DNA from: Campylobacteraceae bacterium
GTDB lineage: Bacteria > Campylobacterota > Campylobacteria > Campylobacterales > BB28
Assembly: GCA_016744535.1 (NCBI GenBank)
Contig: JADGEE010000015.1
Span: 1 to 40,610, forward strand
Direction of reading: 5' to 3'
Length of the DNA stretch: 40,610 nucleotides
Shown: positions 20,609 to 28,127 of the stretch, piece by piece
Numbering within the stretch: the stretch's first letter is position 1
How the letters are laid out: each line of letters opens with the position of its first letter
Notes under the pieces: model-generated
The model's input: the letters and a program-made list of their open reading frames with translations, nothing else
Told to the model about the DNA's origin: nothing
Databases searched by the model: none
Translations under genes and position numbers: made by a program

Positions 20609-22030
20609 TCAACTAAATAATTTTTTTAAATTTACACCCTCTTCAACTTTAGAACTCTCTAAATTAAATATTTTTTCGCCACTTCCAACTTTTAATTTAT
20701 CACAAATAGATGCTAAAATGCTATCAATTGAAGTTAAGCCATTTATATCTTCGTTTGGGATACTAAATTTTTCAATTTCACTATTTGGAAACATATCCCC
20801 ATAAACTCCACCATTTATACTGTTTCCAATAATTAATATAGAACTTCCTCTTCCGTGGTCTGTTCCATTATCTCCATTTGATGCTAGTTGTCTTCCAAAT
20901 TCGCTAGATATTACAAATATTAAATTATCGCTAATTTTAGGCATATCTTGTTTAATTAGCTGTGTGACTCTATCTAATCCTCTATCAGTTCCGAAAATAT
21001 CATCAATTTTTGTCTCTATTGATTTAATTTGTTGTTTATGACTATCCCAACCACCATATTCTAAACTTGCAACTTGCATATTTAAAACATCATTACAAAT
21101 CAGACTATCATATAAATTTCTAAGTTGTTTTCCAAAATATTTATTATCTAAATGTTTATTAGATTTTCTATCATAAAGTTCTGTTAAATTAGTAGGTTCA
21201 GGAATATTTGATAATTTCTCTTTTATCTTTCTGCCAAACTCTATTAAAAGTTTTTCGTGTTGAATAAATTTATAATATGGTGAATTAGTCTCTATTAAAT
21301 CTCTTTTGGCTTCATAGTAACTACTAAGTGAGCGAGATAAAATTGCTTTATATCTCCACCTATATTTTTTGTCTCCATTATCTATATCAGCTTGTGTGTT
21401 ATACTCATAAAGACCTATATTTCGGCTATCACTTGCAGATATTACAATATCATTATGATGCTCTAATTTATTATTACCATTTGGTGCGTTACAAAAAAGC
21501 CTAACATTTCTTGTAAGTGATACTACATTAGAGTTTAATTCTCTCGCTAACCTTCCACCCCAACCGCTTCGCTCAAAATCGTGAGCTTCTGCTAAATTAT
21601 CGCCACTCTCTAATTTTAAAAGTGAGTGTGAATGATCACGATTTTTTGAATTTATAACATTATTTATAATTGCTACATTTCCACTTTCAAATTGCTCTTT
21701 TAACCATCTAGCATTTGGATTTATTCCAAAGCTTAAACCATCTTTATTAACACTCAAATACTCATCACTTCTAGCTTGAAGAGAAGCTAAATTATTTCCA
21801 TCTAAATTATGTGAAGAGGCTCTATTTTTCCAAAAATTATAACCATAGCTATGCTTATCTTCACTAAATAGTGGGCTAAAAATATGTCTAAAGTCAGCTC
21901 CACCATCTAAAATTAAATTTACAATTATCGGTTTTTGATTGTTTATAACCTCATCTGCATTTAGTTTAAAATTAAATCCCATTAACGCTAGAGTAGCTAG
22001 TGAATATTTTAAAAAACTTCTTCTTTTCAT
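20609..22030 (-). CDS. DUF1501 protein, Tat-exported
   Basis: 473 residues. The N-terminus MKRRSFLKYSLATLALMGF is a twin-arginine signal (RRSFLK), so the protein is exported folded. DUF1501 features follow: GGADFRH near the start, LEYGGWDSHKQQ, SSEFGRQLASNGDNGTDHG and SILIIGNSINGGVYG, resembling the alkaline phosphatase/sulfatase fold. The start at 22030 is preferred over one 13 codons earlier because it follows a GAGGG box, overlaps the DUF1800 stop as TAATG and places the Tat motif at the N-terminus. DUF1501 and DUF1800 genes pair widely in bacteria. Their biochemical role is not established. Confidence 0.9.
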   Translation of the reverse strand: MKRRSFLKYSLATLALMGFNFKLNADEVINNQKPIIVNLILDGGADFRHIFSPLFSEDKHSYGYNFWKNRASSHNLDGNNLASLQARSDEYLSVNKDGLSFGINPNARWLKEQFESGNVAIINNVINSKNRDHSHSLLKLESGDNLAEAHDFERSGWGGRLARELNSNVVSLTRNVRLFCNAPNGNNKLEHHNDIVISASDSRNIGLYEYNTQADIDNGDKKYRWRYKAILSRSLSSYYEAKRDLIETNSPYYKFIQHEKLLIEFGRKIKEKLSNIPEPTNLTELYDRKSNKHLDNKYFGKQLRNLYDSLICNDVLNMQVASLEYGGWDSHKQQIKSIETKIDDIFGTDRGLDRVTQLIKQDMPKISDNLIFVISSEFGRQLASNGDNGTDHGRGSSILIIGNSINGGVYGDMFPNSEIEKFSIPNEDINGLTSIDSILASICDKLKVGSGEKIFNLESSKVEEGVNLKKLFS

Positions 22031-24018
22031 TATTTTCCCTCTTGTAGAAAAATATAAGGAGTAGTACATATAAAAGCTATTGCTTTACCAACTCTCTCAT
22101 TTGCTTCTCTTTTTATCTCTATATCATTTGAATTTAAATCAACTCTTGCAACTCCTGCATCATTTATCTTATCAACTATTAATCTATCATTTTGAAGTTC
22201 ATCTATTTTATAAACTTTTAAAGGATTCTCTTCATCTAAAAATAGAGATAAATCAACACCACTCGCTAAAAGTGTATAGATATGAGCTATCTCTAAAGTT
22301 TGAAGATTTTTACCACTATCAGCGATAAAATAATTCCATAACCACTTAGCTACATCTTTAACAATATAATTTCCATCTACACTTTTTGGGATAATACTAC
22401 TCCAATCTTTTTCCCAAATTACTTTATTATTATCATCAACTTCATAACTTTGAGTATAAAACCAATTTTTATCTATCGCTTTATTATAAGCAAATTGGAA
22501 TACTGTTGGAGAATCTGAAGCCTCTAAGGAACTTTGATGTCCAAAAACATCATGGATAGGGTGAAATGGTTTTGCATCCTCATCATTTAAAATCCAATAA
22601 TGACTATAAATATTTAAGTAGCTATCTTCATTTTTTAGTGTCATTTTATTTAAAATTAACATATTTCTATCAATTGAACTATAATATTTAAATCTATCAT
22701 TTGAGTGGAACATCTCTGAAATTGCATAATTTTGTATAAACTCTAAAAGATTTTTAACTTCCATCTTTTTCCAATTATATTGAAGTTTTTTAATTTTTTT
22801 TTCATTTAAATTATCATCTGCTAAATTTCTAATGATAATAATTGGTAAATTATTTAAGGATTCTTCGTGTTTTATAGCTATTTTTGATAAATTAAACATT
22901 TTCTCTTTGGCATTAGTTCCATTTATCTCTTTTTTTAAAATCTCTAATGAGCTTGGATAATGAAAATTGCTATCATAAGTGGCGATAATATCAGGACCAC
23001 CCTCATCTTCTCTATGCCAGTCAGCAACTATTCCAGTTAATGCTTTTGCTGTATTTCTAATTGAGTAAAATTCGTGATAATCACTATCATATTCCCCAAA
23101 AATTCCAAAGAATAGTTGATGAAATTCTCTTGCAAAATCTTCATTACCTTTAAATGCTCCATCTTCAAAAATATTCCTATTATGTCCATATTGATACGCA
23201 ATAGCACTTGATACAGATGCTTTTGCTAAAATTTCTTCATAGGGTAAGCCTTTAGCTAACTCCTCCATAATACTATCATAGTAATTAATTATAGCTGGTG
23301 CATATACGCCAACATCTCTATTGACAACCATATGATAGTTAGTTTCAAAAAGTCCTATTTTTTCTCTAAATGGATTTAAACCTCTTCTATTTACTGCTGA
23401 AATCCAAGTTACATCAGGAGAACTTCCGTTAGTTTTATCAAAATACTCTTTATGCTCATAATCTGTTAAATTGGTTTTATTCCAAAACTCTCTTAAACTT
23501 TCTAAATTTTTATATTGATTTAGTTTATCACTTTGAGGTGGAGAGAGTTTTATATTAGAGTTATCAAAAGTCAATATCTCTTTAATTGCTAACTTTGGAT
23601 TCATATCTACCCAAATATTAATTTGATTTTCAGTTGCAAATGAGCCATAAGCAAAAAGATGTAAAATTTTTCTAACTGCTAACTCATCCCAATTTTGAAG
23701 TGGAATAAATTCAAGTGTTTGACTGTTTTGTTCTGTTTTAATTGGCTCATTTGTAGAAAACTTACAATCATCTTTTCCTATAACCCAAAAACCTTGCTCT
23801 TTATCTAATGAATTTAAGTTTGAACTTTCATTATTGGGCTTATAGATATACCAATTATCATCTTTAAACGCCCAAAGTGCTTTAAGACAATCTCTATTAA
23901 AAACGGTTATATCATCTATATTTTCAGAAGTTCCCAAAAGTTTCCATTTTTGATTTAATTCAATGTTTTGGGAGTATGAAAATATAGGGAGTATAATTAA
24001 TAATATAAGTTTTTTCAT
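22030..24018 (-). CDS. DUF1800 protein with N-terminal W/G-rich module
   Basis: 662 residues. A Sec-type signal (KKLILLIILPIFSYS) is followed at about 22-75 by a module of the pattern WKLLGTS ... ALWAFKDDNWYIY ... GFWVIGK, also seen in neighbouring exported proteins. The DUF1800 region runs from about 105 (WDELAVRKILHLFAYG) and contains NEDFAREFHQLFFGIFG, the family signature (usually NENYARELLELFTLG), and later ALTGIVADWH. Start ATG with AAGGAATCC upstream. It is coupled to DUF1501 by TAATG. A decayed second copy of its 5' part lies at 27722-27949. Function unknown; extracytoplasmic. Confidence 0.88.
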   Translation of the reverse strand: MKKLILLIILPIFSYSQNIELNQKWKLLGTSENIDDITVFNRDCLKALWAFKDDNWYIYKPNNESSNLNSLDKEQGFWVIGKDDCKFSTNEPIKTEQNSQTLEFIPLQNWDELAVRKILHLFAYGSFATENQINIWVDMNPKLAIKEILTFDNSNIKLSPPQSDKLNQYKNLESLREFWNKTNLTDYEHKEYFDKTNGSSPDVTWISAVNRRGLNPFREKIGLFETNYHMVVNRDVGVYAPAIINYYDSIMEELAKGLPYEEILAKASVSSAIAYQYGHNRNIFEDGAFKGNEDFAREFHQLFFGIFGEYDSDYHEFYSIRNTAKALTGIVADWHREDEGGPDIIATYDSNFHYPSSLEILKKEINGTNAKEKMFNLSKIAIKHEESLNNLPIIIIRNLADDNLNEKKIKKLQYNWKKMEVKNLLEFIQNYAISEMFHSNDRFKYYSSIDRNMLILNKMTLKNEDSYLNIYSHYWILNDEDAKPFHPIHDVFGHQSSLEASDSPTVFQFAYNKAIDKNWFYTQSYEVDDNNKVIWEKDWSSIIPKSVDGNYIVKDVAKWLWNYFIADSGKNLQTLEIAHIYTLLASGVDLSLFLDEENPLKVYKIDELQNDRLIVDKINDAGVARVDLNSNDIEIKREANERVGKAIAFICTTPYIFLQEGK

Positions 24019-24051
24019 AATTTGGATTCCTTATTTTATATTTTTAATATT

Positions 24052-24354
24052 TTATGAAATTTCACTCAAATATAGTTTTTCTAATTTTTTTTCAATTTCT
24101 AATTCTAATTTAGATTTTTTATTTATACTTTGAGAGTTTAAAAATAAGTATTCAGGTGCAAAATCTGCTTCATTTTCCCATATAATAGTTCCATAATCTA
24201 CTTTAAAATTTTTAAATTTTTCAATATCTTTTAAAGGCTTATAAATTTTACCATTTAAGCTATTTTGTAAATCTATTACTCTTTTTATATTATTAGTGAA
24301 TAGAAGTTTAATTTTAAATTCTTTTAAATATGTGGCTTTTATTACTTTTATCAC
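24052..24354 (-). CDS. DUF2442 family protein
   Basis: 100 residues matching the DUF2442 pattern: VIKATYLKEFKIKLLFTN near the start, then LKDIEKFKNFKVDYGTIIWEN and the closing ADFAPEYLF. The start is GTG (minus strand) with GGAGTGAATT before it, ten bases after the DUF4160 stop. DUF4160 and DUF2442 genes often form two-gene units; a toxin-antitoxin-like role has been suspected but I know of no firm proof. It ends 33 bases before the DUF1800 gene. Confidence 0.82.
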   Translation of the reverse strand: MIKVIKATYLKEFKIKLLFTNNIKRVIDLQNSLNGKIYKPLKDIEKFKNFKVDYGTIIWENEADFAPEYLFLNSQSINKKSKLELEIEKKLEKLYLSEIS

Positions 24355-24363
24355 AATTCACTC

Positions 24364-24621
24364 CTACTTTAAAGGTTCAATTTTTTCTAAAGCTTTTTTA
24401 TCTCTTGCTAAATACCAATCTCTTAATAACTCTTCTTTGTGTATTTCTGCCCATTCTAAAACAAGATTTAAAGCCCTCTTTGGCATTTTACCATCAACTA
24501 CCCAACCATCAATACATATTAACACACTATATTCTCCATACTCTGCGTGAAAATGGGGAGGATTATGGTCGTTATAATTTATAAAAACTCTGATATCATA
24601 AAAATTACTAATTTCAGGCAT
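24364..24621 (-). CDS. DUF4160 family protein
   Basis: 85 residues matching DUF4160: MPEISNFYDIRVFINYNDH, then PPHFHAEYGEY, the hallmark of the family, and LVLEWAEIHKEELLRDWYLA. AAAAAGGAATAAAA precedes the ATG. It is the first gene of a DUF4160-DUF2442 pair, which is common on mobile or accessory DNA. No enzymatic role is established; the HFH segment could bind metal (inference). Confidence 0.85.
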   Translation of the reverse strand: MPEISNFYDIRVFINYNDHNPPHFHAEYGEYSVLICIDGWVVDGKMPKRALNLVLEWAEIHKEELLRDWYLARDKKALEKIEPLK

Positions 24622-24652
24622 TTTTATTCCTTTTTAAATTTATTTATCGTCG

Positions 24653-24668
24653 GTCGGCTAAAGCCGAC
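24653..24668. repeat. Isolated GC-rich hairpin
   Basis: GTCGGC-TAAA-GCCGAC, a perfect 6-bp stem with a 4-base loop, strikingly GC-rich for this DNA. It lies between the end of the DUF1566 remnant and the DUF4160 gene and has no T-run on either side, so it is a poor terminator. It could be a REP-like element or the hairpin of a lost IS200/IS605-type insertion; no transposase is present. Confidence 0.5.
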
Positions 24669-24714
24669 TTTACTTAGAGAAGATAGGAAAAAAGTATCAA
24701 ATAAATCAAAGTTG

Positions 24715-26079
24715 TTAATTTTTATTATTTCTTACGCATTTAAATCCACTATATCTATTTATTTTACTATCTTTACTAGTAGATCCTCTTACAAAATTAA
24801 TAAGTAATCCTTTAGAAGAATCATTTATATATTCATCTGAACTCCATAAATAACTACGAGGATTTTCAAATGCTAAATCTAAAAAAGAGTTACCATTTTT
24901 TAAATCTTCATTTTCATTATACCATTCGTTATAATTATTATCATTATTTTCATAATAAGTTGTCATAATTGAGTGTAATTCGTTTATATTTGGAAGTTTC
25001 CAGTCACTATATTCTGCAAATATTAAGTTGCTACAAGAATCTATCGCTTTTTGCCAATTATATCCTTCATTTGCTAAATTATCTTGCCACATTAAATTGT
25101 TTTTTGTGTCGATTACTATTTCTAAAGAGTCATCTCGGTAGAAGTTGCCTTTGGTTAAATTAGTTGATGATTCTTGTGACTTATCCTCACAATATCCACT
25201 TCCATCACTATAATATTTTAAATCTTGATTTGAACTACAAGATGGACAATTAGGAGAGTATTCTTTACAAGTTTTATTATTTAATGTGTTAGCTATTTGA
25301 ATAACTTCATTTAAATCATTTTCAGCCTCAAAATTTACTCTTGGTGACATCAAAGTTCCAAAATTTTGACTACCATTTTCTTTTAGAATATCTCCTATTG
25401 TATAAGAATCAAGAGCTACTAGACCTAAATCTGTTCCAAGCTCTTTTGCTAATCCTACTATACATTTACCTTTATTTGGTGGAACACAATTTGTTACACT
25501 TCCTAACTTTCCAATTACATATGTACTTTGTTTAATTTCTTCTTTTTCCTCTGCTTTAAGTAATGGTTCAGCTAAATCTGCAACATCTGATACAACAGAA
25601 GCACCTAAACTAATACAAGAAAAAGTAGCAATTCCACCTGTACCTGTACAAGCAATATCAATTGCACCTCCAATTAACTCTCCTACAGTAATTTCTTCAA
25701 ACTTTCCAATAACAGCTTTTACAAATATTTTTACAAGACTTCTTTTAAATGCTCTCATTGTGGATTTATTAACATTTCCACTATTAATAACAACTCCATC
25801 ATTAACTTGTTTAAATGAGTAACTACTTCCATCAAATTCAAAATATATGTTATTTCCATCAGAATCTGTCATAGCCTTGGGGTTACCATTATCATCTAAA
25901 GTAAAAGAACTCCATTTTTCATTATTTGCAATAGTAATATTTTTAATTCCAGATGGTTGATTATTGCTATACTCAAAACCAACAGCTGTTATAAAATTTT
26001 TATTAGGGTTATTAAGATTTACTACTCTTGCAGTAACATCAAAAGGATAATCTTTATCAGTAATAAAAAGCAGTTGTTC
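24715..26079 (-). pseudogene. 5'-truncated surface protein with C-terminal DUF1566 domain
   Basis: Open frame of 454 codons that begins directly after, and in the same frame as, the TAA of the upstream DUF1566 gene. It reads EQLLFITDKDYPFDVTARV... and shows no ATG, GTG or TTG for 69 codons. The first ATG (25872) has a poor site (AAGG two bases away) and falls inside a beta-rich stretch, so I doubt it is a true start. The middle has a glycine/alanine-rich, Cys-containing segment (GELIGGAIDIACTGTGGIA). The last ~140 residues are a DUF1566 domain (LMWQDNLANEGYNWQKAI, SDWKLPNINELHSIM, YLWSSDEY, GFKCVRN). Most likely the 3' part of a larger surface gene joined here by recombination, or a readthrough product. 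Confidence 0.55.
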
Positions 26080-27102
26080 TTAATAGCTATAAGTTGGCTC
26101 TTTAAATGGTACACTTCCACCCACTCTAACCCAAACGCCTCTGCCTTCTTCTATTATAATATCACCATCATTAAAAGAGGTGTACCAAACATCATCTATA
26201 TAAGTATAAGCATAACTTGCATAATCATATCTGCTTACTGTATCAGCTAAAGTTTCAAGCCTAGTTCCTGAAATTAAAAACCATCCATTATAATCTAAAT
26301 ATAATCCACCTGTACCATCTCCATCATTTGAAAATTTCAAACCATCAATATCATACGACGATTTCGCCCAAAAACCTTGACCTGATAATACATTACCATT
26401 TTGTGTCCAAGCATTATAATCAAAAGTCCAAGTAACATCAATATTATTTTTATATATAGTTTGAGAAGTATTTGAAGCATTACCAACTAAATTCCAACCC
26501 TTTTTAAGTGGTGGGGTAGTAGAAATATAAACTTCTATAAAATCATCTTTTAAACTTGAAAGAGAGGAAAAAGTTGAATTATCAAAACTGCCCTTACTAA
26601 CTCTTGCACATCTAACATATTTATTATCACTTTTATTAGATAAATAACTATTACCATTACGAAATCCAATATCCCAAGCTTTATCATTACTGTAACTTTC
26701 ACTTGTCCAAAAATGAGAGAAAGAACCAATATTTTCAAACTCTTCGACTATAAAGAAATCATTATTTTTCATATATCCATTTGTAATATTCCAATCTTCC
26801 CAATTATCATCATATTCTCCATAATAAGCCGTCATAATTGAGCTTAATACATTTCTATTTGGTAGATACCAATCACTAACTCCAGCCAAATTTAAATTAT
26901 CACAATAATCTATTGCTTCTTGAAAAATATAACCTTTACTATTTGCAGTATTGATGGTGTCTTCATACATTAAGTCTGAAGATGTATCTAAAACTACATC
27001 TAAATTATCATTTCTGATAAACTCTGCACTTAAATAACTAATAGCTATAAGCAAAAAAATAAAAACTCTTTTAAATATTTTTTTCTTCCTTATTATTAAC
27101 AA
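26080..27102 (-). CDS. Exported DUF1566 protein with two W/G-rich modules
   Basis: 340 residues. A hydrophobic N-terminus (FKRVFIFLLIAISYLSAEF) looks like a Sec signal. Residues 30-170 form a DUF1566 domain (VVLDTSSDLMYEDTINTANS, SDWYLPNRNVLSSIMTAYYG, FWTSESY, KYVRCARVS). Two W/G-rich modules follow, about 201-260 (GWNLVGNAS ... WTFDYNAW ... GQGFWAKS) and about 275-335 (GWFLISG ... YAYTYIDDVWY ... GRGVWVRV). The start is uncertain: TTG at 27102 has no good ribosome site and lies inside the preceding small gene, while AAGGAAG is followed only by ATA. The stop TAA is followed in frame by the truncated gene downstream. Confidence 0.7.
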   Translation of the reverse strand: MLIIRKKKIFKRVFIFLLIAISYLSAEFIRNDNLDVVLDTSSDLMYEDTINTANSKGYIFQEAIDYCDNLNLAGVSDWYLPNRNVLSSIMTAYYGEYDDNWEDWNITNGYMKNNDFFIVEEFENIGSFSHFWTSESYSNDKAWDIGFRNGNSYLSNKSDNKYVRCARVSKGSFDNSTFSSLSSLKDDFIEVYISTTPPLKKGWNLVGNASNTSQTIYKNNIDVTWTFDYNAWTQNGNVLSGQGFWAKSSYDIDGLKFSNDGDGTGGLYLDYNGWFLISGTRLETLADTVSRYDYASYAYTYIDDVWYTSFNDGDIIIEEGRGVWVRVGGSVPFKEPTYSY

Positions 27103-27160
27103 TAAAAAAAATAACCCAAGCTATTGAACCAGCAATAACTGCCATAATTGCAACTTCCAT
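27071..27160 (-). CDS. Tiny single-helix membrane protein (29 residues)
   Basis: Starts MEVAIMAVIAGSIAWVIFFI and ends NNKEEKNI: one membrane helix and a charged tail. GGAG stands six bases before the ATG, and the start lies two bases after the stop of the 63-residue gene. Its end overlaps the likely start of the DUF1566 gene. It matches in size and layout the 30-residue gene before mfd. Confidence 0.6.
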   Translation of the reverse strand: MEVAIMAVIAGSIAWVIFFIVNNKEEKNI

Positions 27161-27162
27161 TT

Positions 27163-27354
27163 TTACTCCTTATTTCCTCTGTTTACAAGAATATATCCCA
27201 CATAATATAGTGACATTACTCCATAGATTAAACTTAAAACAATTAAAACATTAAAATTACTCTTTTGAATATATGTATTTAATAAAAAAAGCACAAATAA
27301 AAGATTAGCTAATGTTATAAACCCTTTCCCAACTTCTTTTAATCCCTCATTCAC
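27163..27354 (-). CDS. Small two-helix membrane protein (63 residues)
   Basis: Starts NEGLKEVGKGFITLANLLF after a GTG start with AAGGATTATTTT upstream. It has two hydrophobic helices (about 13-30 and 36-56) separated by a short polar turn, and a charged tail VNRGNKE. The layout and the GLKE near the N-terminus recall the frameshifted gene at 16875. It is followed after two bases by a 29-residue single-helix gene. Function unknown. Confidence 0.7.
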   Translation of the reverse strand: MNEGLKEVGKGFITLANLLFVLFLLNTYIQKSNFNVLIVLSLIYGVMSLYYVGYILVNRGNKE

Positions 27355-27461
27355 AAAATAATCCTTATATAAATTTTATTTATTCTATCTAATAAATATT
27401 CAATAAAACTTTTATTTAAACAAATACACAATATAGAGTTTTCAAAAGTAGAAATAGATAA

Positions 27462-27659
27462 TTTTCATCAAAAAATGTAAAAAAAATTAGAAAGTCAAAA
27501 AATATATCTCAACTTGAATTAGCTTTATTTATCGGACATAAATCCATTGGACTTATTTCTAGTGTTGAAATTTCTATAAATAATAAACACTTTAATTTAG
27601 AACACTTATATAAAATAGCAAAAGTTTTAAAAGTTGATATTTATGAGTTTTTTAAGTAA
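27462..27659 (+). pseudogene. XRE-family HTH regulator remnant
   Basis: The frame reads VKKIRKSKNISQLELALFIG then SISL-like helix positions (SSVEISINNKH), then FNLEHLYKIAKVLKVDIYEF, a recognisable Cro/CI helix-turn-helix domain ending at TAA. There is no ATG, GTG or TTG start after the previous in-frame stop (27459-27461). An ATG at 27476 is immediately followed by TAA in another frame, next to a run of eight A, so a slippage there probably destroyed the start. It is the only plus-strand gene trace in this accessory block. Confidence 0.6.
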
Positions 27660-27721
27660 TATTTATATTTTCTAACTCTTTTATAATACTATTTTGAAGA
27701 TTTAATAAATATTTACCTATT

Positions 27722-27949
27722 GATTTAATTTATCACTTTGAGGTGGATAGAGTTTTATATTAGAGTTATCAAAAGTCAATCCAAATTTTAATTTGATTTT
27801 CAGTTGCGAATGAACCATAAATAAATGTAAAATTTTTCTAATTACTAGCTCATCCCAACTTACAAGTGAAGTTAAATTAGAACTTTCATTATTTGGTTTA
27901 TAGATATACCAATTATTATCTTTAAAACTCCAAAGTGCTTTTAGACAAT
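27722..27949 (-). pseudogene. Decayed copy of the DUF1800 gene 5' part
   Basis: This stretch matches the intact DUF1800 gene at about 23517-23915, same strand. Near-identical segments include TTATCACTTTGAGGTGGA (one mismatch region), TATTAGAGTTATCAAAAGTC and TATAGATATACCAATTAT. Relative to the intact gene it lacks about 35 bases after the first segment and over 100 bases in the middle, and has a 4-base deletion in the HLFAYGS region, so it cannot be translated as a whole. It still spells part of the W-rich module (CLKALWSFKDNNWYIYKPN). No gene for the rest of the protein remains nearby. Confidence 0.85.
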
Positions 27950-28073
27950 TTCCTGTTATATATTTTTTGATACCAGCTCACTATTATTCTTAAATTTTAA
28001 AAACTCCAAAACAACTCCTCATTAAAATTCTATATTATAGTAAATTTTTCTAAACAGTAGGTTAGCTTTAATT

Positions 28074-28082
28074 TGATAAAAT
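28074..28082 (+). promoter_or_regulatory. Extended -10 promoter of carB
   Basis: TGATAAAAT, 45 bases before the carB ATG. It shows that the half-gene has its own promoter in the expected place. Confidence 0.5.
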
Positions 28083-28127
28083 TACGAAAATAGAATTTGA
28101 AGTTAGATATTAAAAGGATAAAAAAGA

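Noticed and set aside
22031-22069. Earlier start for the DUF1501 protein (13 extra residues)
   Set aside because: It would bury the Tat signal, lacks a ribosome site and overlaps DUF1800; the ATG at 22030 has GAGGG and TAATG coupling.
22080-22328. Plus-strand Leu/His-rich frame inside the DUF1800 gene
   Set aside because: It is an antisense shadow of the DUF1800 coding strand without a ribosome site.
20211-28127. The accessory region as a prophage, CRISPR or classical defence island
   Set aside because: No integrase, phage structural gene, nuclease, Cas gene or spaced repeats are visible; content is surface proteins and small unknowns.
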